From assembly GCF_001514065.1 (NCBI RefSeq), contig NZ_KQ948427.1, forward strand, positions 298,474-362,473: 64,000 bases of DNA, read 5' to 3'. Positions 33,375-41,739 of the stretch are shown one piece after another. Source of the stretch: Streptomyces antibioticus (GTDB lineage: Bacteria > Actinomycetota > Actinomycetes > Streptomycetales > Streptomycetaceae). Under the pieces are notes generated by a model that was not told the origin of the DNA, ran no database searches, and saw only the letters and a program-made list of their open reading frames with translations. The stretch's first letter is position 1. Every line of letters begins with the position of its first letter. The translations under genes and the position numbers were made by a program.

Positions 33375-35981
33375 GTGACAGCGGGAAGCGAATCGGTTCT
33401 CGAACTGCTGCCCATGGTGTTCGCCGCGCCCAAGCAGGCGGTGGCGAGGGCAGAGGAAGTACTCGGCTCCGCTCCCTCACCGCTGCACGCCTCCGTGGCC
33501 CACCAGGTGATCGGCATCTGGCAGCGCGACTGGGGCGACATGAAGCTCGCCCTGCACCATCTGCGGCGCGCCCGCGATCTCGCCGTACGCGCCGAGTCGA
33601 CCGACCGCGAGGGCGACGTGCTGGCCGCGCTCGGCGTGGCGCTGGTGACCGCGGGCCGCACCCGGCAGGGCCTGGACGCGCTGGAGCGGGGCGTCACGGT
33701 GAGCAGCGGGCACACCCGCGCACGGGTGCTGTACCGGCGCGCCTACGCCTCATGGGTGCTCGGCCGGCACCGGGAGTCGCTGGAGGACGTACGCCGGGCG
33801 ATTCCCGTGCTGCGACAGATGGACGACGTGATCTGGACGGCGCGGGCGCTGACGCTGCGCGCGACCGTGCATCTGGCGGTCGGTGCGGTGGAGCGGGCCG
33901 AGGCGGACTTCGCGGCGGCCGAGTCGCTGTTCGACACCACGGGCCAGGAGCACGACAAGGCGGACGGGGTGGAGAGCCGGGGGCTGGCCGCGTTCCGGTC
34001 CGGCGACATCCCGGCGGCCCTGCGGCTGTTCGACGAGGCCGGGGACCGGTACGCCAAGCTCGACACGCCCTCGTTCATGCTCTACATCCGGCGCTGCGAG
34101 GTGCTGATGGCGGCCGGTCTCGCGCCGGAGGCGCTGGCCGAGGCGGACGCGGCGATCGCGGTGCTCGACGGGATCGGCGGACAGTCCACCCTCAAGGCCG
34201 AACTCCTGCTGGCGGCGGCGCGGGCGGCCCGTCGCGCGGGCGATCCGCACACCGCGATCGCGCGTGCGGCGCTCGCGGTGCGGCTGTTCGCCGCGCAGCG
34301 CCGGCCCTGGTGGGAGACGCACGCCCGGCTGGTGCTGGTCGAGGCGCGGCTCGCCGCCGGGCGCGGTTCGGGACGGCTGGTCGCCGACGCGGCCGAGGTC
34401 GCCGAACGGCTCGCCGGGTTCGGCGCGCCGGCCGCGCCGGAGGCGTCGCTGCTCGCGGGCCGGATCGCGCTGGGCCTGGGCTGGACGGCGGACGCGGAGC
34501 GGCATCTGGCCGTGGCCGCCCGCAGCCGGCACAGCGGTCCGCCGCTGGCGCGGATGACCGGCTGGGCGGCGCAGGCGCTGCGGGCCCGGGTCGCCGGGTC
34601 GCAGCGGGGTGTGCTGGAGGCCTGTCGCCGGGGCCTGGACGTGCTCGACGACCACCGGATGACACTGGGCGCCTCGGAGCTGCGGGCCCGGGCCACCGAA
34701 CAGGGCGCGGAACTGGCCGCGTTGGCGCAGCAGGCGAGCCTGGACTCCGGCAGCCCGCGCCGGCTGCTGGTGTGGAGCGAGCGCTGGCGGGCCACCGCAC
34801 TGTCGGCGCCGCCGACCCGCCCGCCGGCCGACCCGGCGCTGCTGGGCGACCTGACGGCGTTCCGGGAGATCGCGGCCCGCGCGGAGGCCGCCCGCATGGA
34901 GGGCCGGCCGATTCCGGCGCTGGAGCGTGAACAGCGGCGCCTGGAGCGGGAGATACGCGGCAGGACCCTGCACATCCGCGGGGACGCGCCGGGCTTCGGC
35001 AGCCGCTTCGACCCCGGCAGGCTGCTGAACCGCCTCGGGGACGACGTGCTGCTGGTCGAACTGGCCGTGCTCGACGGGCGTGTTCAGGTGCTGCTGTGCG
35101 GGCAGGGGCGGGTGCGGCGGTTCGAGGCCGGACTGCTCGCCGAGGCGGAGACCGAGGCGGAGCATGTGCAGGCCGGGCTGCGGCGGCTCGCCCACCCCGG
35201 GGCGGATGCGCGGCTGCCAGTGGTGGAGGCCATGGGCCGCCGTCTGGAGGAGCTGCTGCTCGGCCCGGCGGCGGCGCATCTCGGCTCCGGCCCGGTCGTG
35301 GTCGTACCGCCGGGCCGGCTGCACCGGGTGCCGTGGGCGCTGCTGCCGTCGCTGCGGGAGCGGGTGCTCAGTGTGTCGCCGTCGGCGAGCAGCTGGCTGC
35401 GGGCCCGCGAGACCGAGCCGCCGCCCGGGGGGCGCCAAGTGCTGGTGCGCGGGCCGGGGTTGGCGACCGAAGGCGCCGAAGTGCCCGAACTGGCGGGCCG
35501 CTACGGCGGATCGACGGTGCTGGAAGCGGACGAGGCGCGGGTGCCGAGGGTGTTGGAGGAGCTGGACGGGGCGGCGCTCGCGCACATCGCCGCGCACGGC
35601 ACCTTCCGGGCCGACAGCCCGCTGTTCTCCTCGCTGCGGATGGCCGACGGGCCGATCGTCGTGCACGACTTCGAACGCCTCGACCGCAGCCCGTACCGGA
35701 TCATCCTGTCCTGCTGCGACACCGCCCGTTTCGCCTCGGTCGGCGCGGACGAGCTGCTCGGCCTGGTCACCGCGCTGCTGCCGCTGGGCACGGCGGGCGT
35801 GGTGGCGTGCACCGCGCCGGTGAACGACGCGGCGGTGGTGCCGCTGATGCTCGCGCTGCACAAGGGGCTGAGCAGCGGGCTGTCCCTGGCGGAGGCGCTG
35901 CGCGACGCGCGGGCCGCGCTGCCGGGGGATGCGACGCATCAGGCGACGGGGTGGGCGTTCTCGGCGTTCGGCGCCGCATGA
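33375..35981 (+). CDS. TPR-CHAT protein: caspase-like protease with helical-repeat sensor region
   Basis: An 868-residue cytosolic protein. Residues 1 to about 500 are a chain of TPR-like helix pairs (for example HTRARVLYRRAYASWVLGRH and VHLAVGAVERAEADFAAAE). The C-terminal CHAT domain (about 570-868) has the caspase-type dyad: His741 in HIAAHGTFRA and Cys781 in ILSCCDT. CHAT proteases cleave protein targets when the repeat region is triggered. The GTG at 33375 is taken as start; ATG 33414 is an alternative. It is divergent from the subtilase-sigma operon and ends at a bidirectional hairpin. Confidence 0.9.
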   Translation: MTAGSESVLELLPMVFAAPKQAVARAEEVLGSAPSPLHASVAHQVIGIWQRDWGDMKLALHHLRRARDLAVRAESTDREGDVLAALGVALVTAGRTRQGLDALERGVTVSSGHTRARVLYRRAYASWVLGRHRESLEDVRRAIPVLRQMDDVIWTARALTLRATVHLAVGAVERAEADFAAAESLFDTTGQEHDKADGVESRGLAAFRSGDIPAALRLFDEAGDRYAKLDTPSFMLYIRRCEVLMAAGLAPEALAEADAAIAVLDGIGGQSTLKAELLLAAARAARRAGDPHTAIARAALAVRLFAAQRRPWWETHARLVLVEARLAAGRGSGRLVADAAEVAERLAGFGAPAAPEASLLAGRIALGLGWTADAERHLAVAARSRHSGPPLARMTGWAAQALRARVAGSQRGVLEACRRGLDVLDDHRMTLGASELRARATEQGAELAALAQQASLDSGSPRRLLVWSERWRATALSAPPTRPPADPALLGDLTAFREIAARAEAARMEGRPIPALEREQRRLEREIRGRTLHIRGDAPGFGSRFDPGRLLNRLGDDVLLVELAVLDGRVQVLLCGQGRVRRFEAGLLAEAETEAEHVQAGLRRLAHPGADARLPVVEAMGRRLEELLLGPAAAHLGSGPVVVVPPGRLHRVPWALLPSLRERVLSVSPSASSWLRARETEPPPGGRQVLVRGPGLATEGAEVPELAGRYGGSTVLEADEARVPRVLEELDGAALAHIAAHGTFRADSPLFSSLRMADGPIVVHDFERLDRSPYRIILSCCDTARFASVGADELLGLVTALLPLGTAGVVACTAPVNDAAVVPLMLALHKGLSSGLSLAEALRDARAALPGDATHQATGWAFSAFGAA

Positions 35982-35998
35982 GTGCGTACAGAGAGGTC

Positions 35999-36039
35999 GG
36001 CGGCCTGACCCCTCCCCCGATTACGGGGGTCAGACCGCC
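35999..36039. terminator. bidirectional hairpin between the CHAT and LuxR-type genes
   Basis: GGCGGCCTGACCCC pairs with GGGGTCAGACCGCC (13 of 14 bases) around a 13-base loop. It separates two convergent genes. Confidence 0.8.
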
Positions 36040-36054
36040 GGTCGGTGGGTCGGC

Positions 36055-37926
36055 TCAGGCCGACTGGGCGTCGGGCAGTTCCACCAGCCACGGCAGCGCG
36101 CCCCGGTCGTTCGCGCCGAGGCGGGCGTACGCGCTGTAGAGGTGGTTGCCGACGGTGCGGATGGACAGCGTCAGCTTCTCCGCGATCTGCCGGTTGCTCA
36201 GTCCGGCGGCGGCGAGCGTGACGATCTGCCGCTGACGGGCGGTGAGTTCACCGAGGACCAGCCCGGACAGGGCCGGGGTGCGGGCACCCTGGCAGCGGCG
36301 GGCGAGGGCGACCGCGCGGGTGCGTGAGGTGCGGGCGGCGCGTGGGTCGCGGTGGGCGCGCACGGCCTGTGCGTGCGCCTCGGCGGCGAACAGCAGGAAC
36401 CCACGCTCCTCCAGGCGCTCGGCGGCCCGGTCGAGCGCGGGACCGTCGTGGCGGGCGAGCGCGTCGGCGTGCTGCGCGAACACCTCGTCGCCCGGCAGCC
36501 GCCCGGTGGTCCGCCCGGGAGCACCGAGGCGTACGGCGTCGTAGCCGCCGTCCCCGACCGCCGCGAGCGCGGCGTCGAGATCCCCGCGCGCGGCGGCCAG
36601 CCAGGCGGCGGCGCGAGCGTCGGTCGCAGCCAGGTCGGCGTCGAGTTCGGCACGGCGGGGCGCGGCGCCGGAGTCCGCGCCGGTGCCGGAGTCCGCGCCG
36701 GTGCCGGCGTCGAAGACGGCCGTCTCCCCCGACTGCGCAGCCGCCAGAGCGAGTTCGGTACGGCAGGCCGGGTCGCCCGCCGTCTCCCGCAGTCCCTCCC
36801 TCGCCCAGGCCGCCGCCTCCCGCAGCTCTCCGCGCAGCCGCGCGAACCGCGCCCGCACCGCGGCGTAGCGGGCCGGGACCGGCTGCCCCTCCGCCACCAG
36901 CCACTCCCCCACCGGCGCGTCCGCGGCCCGTACGTCGGCCCGCTCGATCCTGGCCGCCAGCGCGGCGGCCTCCGCGGTCAGCGCCGCCGTGCACTGTTCC
37001 GGCCTGCGGGCCAGCCGCCGCGCCCGCAGCCTGCCGGCCGCGGCCCGCAGCACCGGGCCGTGCAGGGGGTGGGCGAGGCGTACGGCCCCGTCGTCGTCGA
37101 CGCGGACCAGTTCGTCGGCTTCGAGACGTTCGAGGGCGGGCAGGTCGAGCCCGTCCATGGGCAGCGGCAACGGCTCGGCGAACGCCAGGAGTTCGAGCGT
37201 CCCCCGGTCCGCGCACTCCAGGACCTGTGCCGTCTGTTCCCGCACGGTCGCCGTCACCGGCACCGGCCCCCGCCACGCCCAGTCGTCGGTACCGGGCAGC
37301 CGCGTGAACAGCCCGCCCTCGCGGACCGCACCGAGCAGATCGCGCAGCAGCCGCAGATCGCCGCGGCACAGCCGGTGCAGCCGGTTGACGGTGAGCGGCT
37401 CAAGACCGCCCCCGACACCGGCCGCGGCGAGCTGGGCGGTCTCCTCCTGCGGCAGCGGCTCCAGCACCAGGCGCGGCAGCAGCTCACCGGTCCACAGCCG
37501 GGAGACCGCCGAGGGCACGGCGGTGCCGTCGGTGGTGACGACCAGCAGCCGGGTACGGCCGTGCACGGCGAGCTGGTGGACGAGGGCGGCCGAGGCGTCG
37601 TCGAGCAGATGGGCGTCGTCGACCAGCAACAGCCTTACGGTGGAGAGGAGTTGGACCGCCCGGTGCAGGGACACCGTCTCGGGCAGCAGATGGGCGAACG
37701 CGGCGAACGGGATGTGCCGGGTCTCGGGCGTCCCGGCCACCCTGGCGCAGTCGGTGCCGCGGACGGCCTCCGTGACCAGCCGGGTCTTGCCGCTGCCCGC
37801 CGGGCCGGTGACCACGATGCCGTGGTGACCGGCCGACGACGACCGGCGGATCAGCTCGAGTTCGTCCTCCCGGCCGGTGAACGGCCAGGGCAGTTCCAGG
37901 GTTTTCGCGTCCCGTTCGAAAGTCAT
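36055..37926 (-). CDS. LuxR-family (LAL-type) regulator with ATPase domain
   Basis: A 623-residue regulator. The AAA-type ATPase has Walker A GPAGSGKTR near residue 40 and Walker B LLLVDDAHLLDD. A helical, Ala/Arg-rich middle follows, then a C-terminal LuxR helix-turn-helix ([20 protein letters not shown], then IAEKLTLSIRTVGNHLYSAY). It is shorter than typical LAL proteins (about 900 residues). An in-frame 18-base duplication encodes a repeated GTGADS. The ATG at 37926 follows TAGGTG; a GTG at 37953 is possible. It lies between the CHAT and metzincin genes and may sense a ligand and control them. Confidence 0.88.
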   Translation of the reverse strand: MTFERDAKTLELPWPFTGREDELELIRRSSSAGHHGIVVTGPAGSGKTRLVTEAVRGTDCARVAGTPETRHIPFAAFAHLLPETVSLHRAVQLLSTVRLLLVDDAHLLDDASAALVHQLAVHGRTRLLVVTTDGTAVPSAVSRLWTGELLPRLVLEPLPQEETAQLAAAGVGGGLEPLTVNRLHRLCRGDLRLLRDLLGAVREGGLFTRLPGTDDWAWRGPVPVTATVREQTAQVLECADRGTLELLAFAEPLPLPMDGLDLPALERLEADELVRVDDDGAVRLAHPLHGPVLRAAAGRLRARRLARRPEQCTAALTAEAAALAARIERADVRAADAPVGEWLVAEGQPVPARYAAVRARFARLRGELREAAAWAREGLRETAGDPACRTELALAAAQSGETAVFDAGTGADSGTGADSGAAPRRAELDADLAATDARAAAWLAAARGDLDAALAAVGDGGYDAVRLGAPGRTTGRLPGDEVFAQHADALARHDGPALDRAAERLEERGFLLFAAEAHAQAVRAHRDPRAARTSRTRAVALARRCQGARTPALSGLVLGELTARQRQIVTLAAAGLSNRQIAEKLTLSIRTVGNHLYSAYARLGANDRGALPWLVELPDAQSA

Positions 37927-37943
37927 CACACCTACAAGAGGCC

Positions 37944-37989
37944 GAGTACTCACTCCTGATACACGGGGACTTGAGTAGCCCTCGACTCA
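37944..37989. promoter_or_regulatory. GAGT/ACTC repeats between the LuxR-type and metzincin genes
   Basis: The 97-base divergent region holds a perfect GAGTACTC palindrome (37944-37951) and a TGAGT...ACTCA inverted repeat (37972-37976 and 37985-37989). They share the GAGT half site and could be two binding sites of one regulator, possibly the LuxR-type protein itself. Confidence 0.4.
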
Positions 37990-38023
37990 GGCGCCCGCAG
38001 GCGGCCGACGGCACTCTTGGCGC

Positions 38024-39109
38024 ATGGCTTCCCGCTACTGCTCCCTCGCGCAGCAGTCGGCCCCCGTCTTCACCCCGGGGTTGACCGCCGAGCGGCTGAG
38101 CGCGCTCGTCAGCGGGAGCCGGATGTGGGTCAACAACACCGTCCTGCACTACTACTTCTTCGACGGCGATTCGGACGCCTCGGTGATCGCGGTTCCCGGC
38201 AGCGGGGCGACCCGGCGGGTGTCGTGGGTCGGCGCGGAGGAGCAGCGGGACGTCGTACGGGAGTGTTTCCTGGAGTGGCAGGACCTCGGCATCGGTGTCA
38301 CGTTCGCCGAGGTGCGCGACCGTTCCGAGGCGGAACTGCGCATCGGGTTCCAGCTCGGTGACGGCTCCTGGTCCACGGTGGGCAAGGACGCCCTCCAGGT
38401 CGGACTGCACGAGCGCACCATGAACTTCGGGTGGGACCTGACCGCGCCGGGGGAGCGCGGGACGGCCCTGCACGAGATCGGGCACGCACTGGGCATGCAC
38501 CACGAGCACCAGAACCCGTTCGCCGGGATCCACTGGGACGACGAGGCCGTCTACGCCGAACTGGCGGGCCCGCCGAACTTCTGGACCCGGGACAAGACGT
38601 TCTTCAACATTCTGCGCAAGCTCGACAGCGCCGAGGTGAGCGGCTCCGCCTGGGACCCCCAGTCGATCATGGAGTATCCGTTCTCGGCGGGGCTGATCCT
38701 GGAGCCGGAGCAGTTCCGCGCGGGGCTGACCCCGCCCGGGACGCTCTCGCCCTCCGACAAGGAGTACGTCCAGCGCTGGTACCCGTCGGTCGGCCCCACA
38801 CTGCCGCCCGCGCTGGTGCCGTTCCGCTCGGCGCCGCTCGGGCTCGGCCCGGGCGAACAGGCGGACTTCACCGTCCTGCCGCCGGAGACCCGCGAGTACA
38901 GCGTGGGCACGTTCGGCGACAGCGACACCGTGGTCGTGGTCTTCGAGGAGCGGGACGGGGAACCCCGCTACCTCGCCGGCCAGGACGACGGGGGAACACC
39001 GCACAACGCCACCGTCAAGGCCCGTCTCGTCAAGGGCCGCCGCTACTTCGTCCGTGTGCGCCTGTACTCCGCGTGGGGTTCGGGGGAAACCGCGGTCATG
39101 TGCTGGTGA
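38024..39109 (+). CDS. metzincin zinc protease without signal peptide
   Basis: A 361-residue protein. The zinc site is HEIGHALGMHH starting at His150 (ligands His150, His154, His160, catalytic Glu151), and the Met-turn is SIMEYPF. This is the astacin/matrixin pattern. After about residue 255 comes a beta-sandwich like pre-peptidase C-terminal domains (GEQADFTVLPPETREYSVGT and the final SGETAVM). The N-terminus MASRYCSLAQQSAP is not a signal peptide, although this class is normally secreted. It is divergent from the LuxR-type regulator and followed by a long hairpin. Confidence 0.9.
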   Translation: MASRYCSLAQQSAPVFTPGLTAERLSALVSGSRMWVNNTVLHYYFFDGDSDASVIAVPGSGATRRVSWVGAEEQRDVVRECFLEWQDLGIGVTFAEVRDRSEAELRIGFQLGDGSWSTVGKDALQVGLHERTMNFGWDLTAPGERGTALHEIGHALGMHHEHQNPFAGIHWDDEAVYAELAGPPNFWTRDKTFFNILRKLDSAEVSGSAWDPQSIMEYPFSAGLILEPEQFRAGLTPPGTLSPSDKEYVQRWYPSVGPTLPPALVPFRSAPLGLGPGEQADFTVLPPETREYSVGTFGDSDTVVVVFEERDGEPRYLAGQDDGGTPHNATVKARLVKGRRYFVRVRLYSAWGSGETAVMCW

Positions 39110-39165
39110 CAGCACGTACGGACCGCACACGGGCGAGGCTGGACCACTGTCCGGCGCCGGGGGAA

Positions 39166-39213
39166 TGGCCGGTCGATCGTCGCCTTCGGGGGAGGGAGAC
39201 GATCGGCCGGCCA
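39166..39213 (+). terminator. long hairpin after the metzincin gene
   Basis: TGGCCGGTCGATCGTC and GACGATCGGCCGGCCA form a 16-base stem (one G-U pair in RNA) around a 16-base loop. It begins 57 bases after the metzincin stop and closes the protease cluster. Confidence 0.8.
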
Positions 39214-39266
39214 CGCGGCGTGCCACGGGGGTCGCGAGGCGCGGCGGCGCGGTCTACGATCCGCTC

Positions 39267-39515
39267 ATGCTTGCGACGGAAGGCAGCACGGTCCCGGAGC
39301 TGGAGCACCAGCTCCGCCTGATCCTCTGGCTGTTGCCGATCACGGCGGTGCTGTGTGCCGCCTTCTGCGTCTCGTCCCTGGGCGCGATGCGACGCTCCCG
39401 GGCCGCCGGCGCGGCTCAGGTCGCCACCGCCAAGAGGCGTCACGCGCTGGCGACCGCGCTGCTGGCAGCGTTCCTGGCGGCGTGCTGGGGTGGCGCCGCA
39501 CTGCTGATTCAGTAA
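39267..39515 (+). CDS. small membrane protein, unknown function
   Basis: An 82-residue protein with two hydrophobic segments (LILWLLPITAVLCAAFCVSS and HALATALLAAFLAACWGGAA) joined by a short basic loop. No family recognised and no strong ribosome binding site. It converges on the LLM monooxygenase operon. Confidence 0.55.
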   Translation: MLATEGSTVPELEHQLRLILWLLPITAVLCAAFCVSSLGAMRRSRAAGAAQVATAKRRHALATALLAAFLAACWGGAALLIQ

Positions 39516-39539
39516 CGGGTGACCGTCCGGCGAGCAGCA

Positions 39540-40673
39540 TCAGCTCGACTGGAAGGAGTGACCCCGCCTGCGCCACTCGGCGGCGAGCAGCTCGTAGGAG
39601 CGCACCCGGTCCGTGTGGTCGTGGGTGATGGTCGTGATGAGCAACTCGTCGGCCTCCGTGGCCTCCTGGAGCTGTTCCAGACGGTCCGCGACCGTGGCCG
39701 GTGAGCCGACGAACTGGGTGTCGAGGCGGTCCTGGACCAGTTCCTGGTCCGCCTCTGTCCAGGGGTGGGCGCGGGCCTCGTCCGGGGTCGGGAACTGGAT
39801 GGCGCCCTCCGCGGTGCGGATGCTGCGCACCCAGGGGCCGTAACCGGTGGCGAGTTCGCGTGCCGTGGCGTCGTCCTCGGCGACCACGACGTCGGCGGAG
39901 ACGCTGACGTAGGGCTTGTCGAGGACGTCGGACGGCTGGAAGAAGGACCGGTAGCCGTCGACGGCTTCCAGGACCGTCGCCGGGCTGACGTGGTAGTTCG
40001 CGGCGAAGCGCAGGCCCCGCGCGCCCGCGACCTCCGCGCTGGTCCCGCCGCTGCTGCCCAGGATCCACACCTCGACCTCGGCGCCCTCGCCCGGCACCAC
40101 ATGCGCCTCGACGCCGTCCAGGGTGCGGTAGGTGCCGGCCAGCAGGGCGAGGAGGTCGTCGATCTGCTCGGCGTACTCCTGCGATTCGGCGCCGGGGAGG
40201 AGGAGCAGCTTGCGCTGGAGGGCGATACGGGGTGAGCCCAGGAGGCGCTCGAAGGAGAAGCGGGGTGGGATGACCAGGCCGTTGGGGGCGTTTCCCGGAG
40301 CGGGCGGCTCGGCGGCCGGCTGTCCCGGCGGGCGGCCGCCCGAGCGGCCGACGCCCAGATCGAGGCGGCCCGGGTGCAGGGCGTCGAGGAGGCCGAACTC
40401 CTCCACGGTGTTCAGCGCGGTGCGGTGGCCGAGCTGTACGGCCCCGGAACCGAGCCGGATCGTGGAGGTCGCGGCAGCCGTCAGGGCGAGGACGACCGCC
40501 GGGGACGTACCGGCCACCCCGGGGTTGAGGTGGTGCTCGGCGAACCAGTAGCGGGCGTAGCCGAGTTGCTCGGCGCGCTGAGCGAGGTCGATGGAGTTGC
40601 GCAGCGCGTCGGCCGCCGTGGAGCCGCTGGAGATGGGCACCAGGTCGAGGATGCCGAGGGGGACGTCAGGCAT
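39540..40673 (-). CDS. LLM-class flavin-dependent oxidoreductase
   Basis: A 377-residue luciferase-like TIM-barrel enzyme. The N-terminal PLGILDLVPISSG, the FAEHHLNPGVAGTSPAVVLAL segment and LDLGVGRSGGRPP are typical of the single-component luciferase-like (MsnO8/alkanal-type) branch. The ATG at 40673 has GGAGG upstream and the gene overlaps the previous LLM gene by eight bases. It is the last gene of a four-gene run of flavin monooxygenases preceded by a sulfur-type leader peptide, which suggests oxidation of an organosulfur compound. Confidence 0.85.
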   Translation of the reverse strand: MPDVPLGILDLVPISSGSTAADALRNSIDLAQRAEQLGYARYWFAEHHLNPGVAGTSPAVVLALTAAATSTIRLGSGAVQLGHRTALNTVEEFGLLDALHPGRLDLGVGRSGGRPPGQPAAEPPAPGNAPNGLVIPPRFSFERLLGSPRIALQRKLLLLPGAESQEYAEQIDDLLALLAGTYRTLDGVEAHVVPGEGAEVEVWILGSSGGTSAEVAGARGLRFAANYHVSPATVLEAVDGYRSFFQPSDVLDKPYVSVSADVVVAEDDATARELATGYGPWVRSIRTAEGAIQFPTPDEARAHPWTEADQELVQDRLDTQFVGSPATVADRLEQLQEATEADELLITTITHDHTDRVRSYELLAAEWRRRGHSFQSS

Positions 40674-41739
40674 GGGTGGACTCCTCCCGTACGGGTCCCC
40701 ACGCGAACGGCGGGTCCGGGATGTCACGTCGGAGCACGGGGGCGACCTCGGACTGGAACAGCTCCAGAGAGTCCCGGTGCTGAGTGTCCGTCAGTCCCGC
40801 GGCGTCGGCGTGCAGATGGAGGACGGTGTGCCCGAACTGCTCGTGGTAGCGGTGCACCTTGTCGATGATCTGCTCGGGGCTGCCGATCAGGGCGGAGCTG
40901 CGCTCGACGAAGTCCTCCAGGGTCGAGAAGACTACGGGCAGGCCCGCCTTCTCGAAGAAGGCCGTGTTCGCCTCGAAGAGCGGCCGGTAGATGTCGAGTG
41001 CCTCCTGGGAGGTGCGGGTCACCAGGAGCCCCGCCGTCCCGGCCCCGATCGCGATGTCCGCGGGGTCGTGCCCGTAGTGCTCCCACCGCTCGCGGTAGTA
41101 CCGGATCAACTCGGCGTACGGCTCTATGGGGTTGGTGACGTTCGCCGAGAACAGCGGGTCGCCGTAGCGGGCGGCCAGGTCCACCGACTCCTTGCTGGTG
41201 GCGCTGCCGTGCCACACCCGGATCGGGTGCTGGTACGGCCGCGGCCACACCTCGGCGTCCTTCAGCGGCGGCCGGAAGCGGGTGTCGGCGGTGACCTTGT
41301 CCTGCCGCCAGATCTGCCGGAACACCTCGTAGCTCTCGGCGTTGCGGTCCCACTGGTCCTCGGGCGTGACCTGGAACAGCTCGCGCTGGGCGGCGCCGTT
41401 GCCCTTGCCGATGATCAGGTCGAGGCGGCCCTCGGAGAGGTGGTCGAGGGTGGCGTAGTCCTCGTAGGCGCGCACGGGGTCGAGCAGGCTGAGGGTGGTG
41501 ACCGCGGTGAACAGACGGATGCGCCGGGTCAGGGCGGCGATGTGGCTGAGGACGACGGTCGGCGAGGAGGAGATGAACGGCCGCTCGTGCCGCTCCCCCA
41601 CGCCGAACCCGTCGAAGCCCAGCTCCTCGGCCAGCACGGCGTTGTCGAGCACCTCGCGGAACCGCTCGTGCGTCGACTTGAGCACGCCGGTGACCGGGTC
41701 CGGTCGGTGCACGATCAGCGTGATCGCGAGGAACTTCAC
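40666..41739 (-). CDS. LLM-class flavin-dependent oxidoreductase
   Basis: A 357-residue luciferase-like monooxygenase. FLAITLIVH at the start, GFGVGERHERPFISSSPTVV, and the LDLIIGKGNG strand identify the alkanal/CE1758-type LLM branch. Start GTG 41739 overlaps the stop of the upstream gene (GTGA), so translation is coupled. The substrate is not readable from sequence; FMN or FMNH2 is the expected cofactor. Confidence 0.85.
   Translation of the reverse strand: MKFLAITLIVHRPDPVTGVLKSTHERFREVLDNAVLAEELGFDGFGVGERHERPFISSSPTVVLSHIAALTRRIRLFTAVTTLSLLDPVRAYEDYATLDHLSEGRLDLIIGKGNGAAQRELFQVTPEDQWDRNAESYEVFRQIWRQDKVTADTRFRPPLKDAEVWPRPYQHPIRVWHGSATSKESVDLAARYGDPLFSANVTNPIEPYAELIRYYRERWEHYGHDPADIAIGAGTAGLLVTRTSQEALDIYRPLFEANTAFFEKAGLPVVFSTLEDFVERSSALIGSPEQIIDKVHRYHEQFGHTVLHLHADAAGLTDTQHRDSLELFQSEVAPVLRRDIPDPPFAWGPVREESTHA

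Noticed and set aside
31685-34930. 1081-codon plus-strand frame crossing the subtilase and the CHAT N-terminus
   Set aside because: It merges shadows of two real genes on different strands; the translation is Arg/Gly/Ala-rich and lacks motifs.
38024-39109. Type III CRISPR or Cas effector association of the protease cluster
   Set aside because: No Cas protein, repeat array or nucleotide-cyclase-like gene is found in the window.
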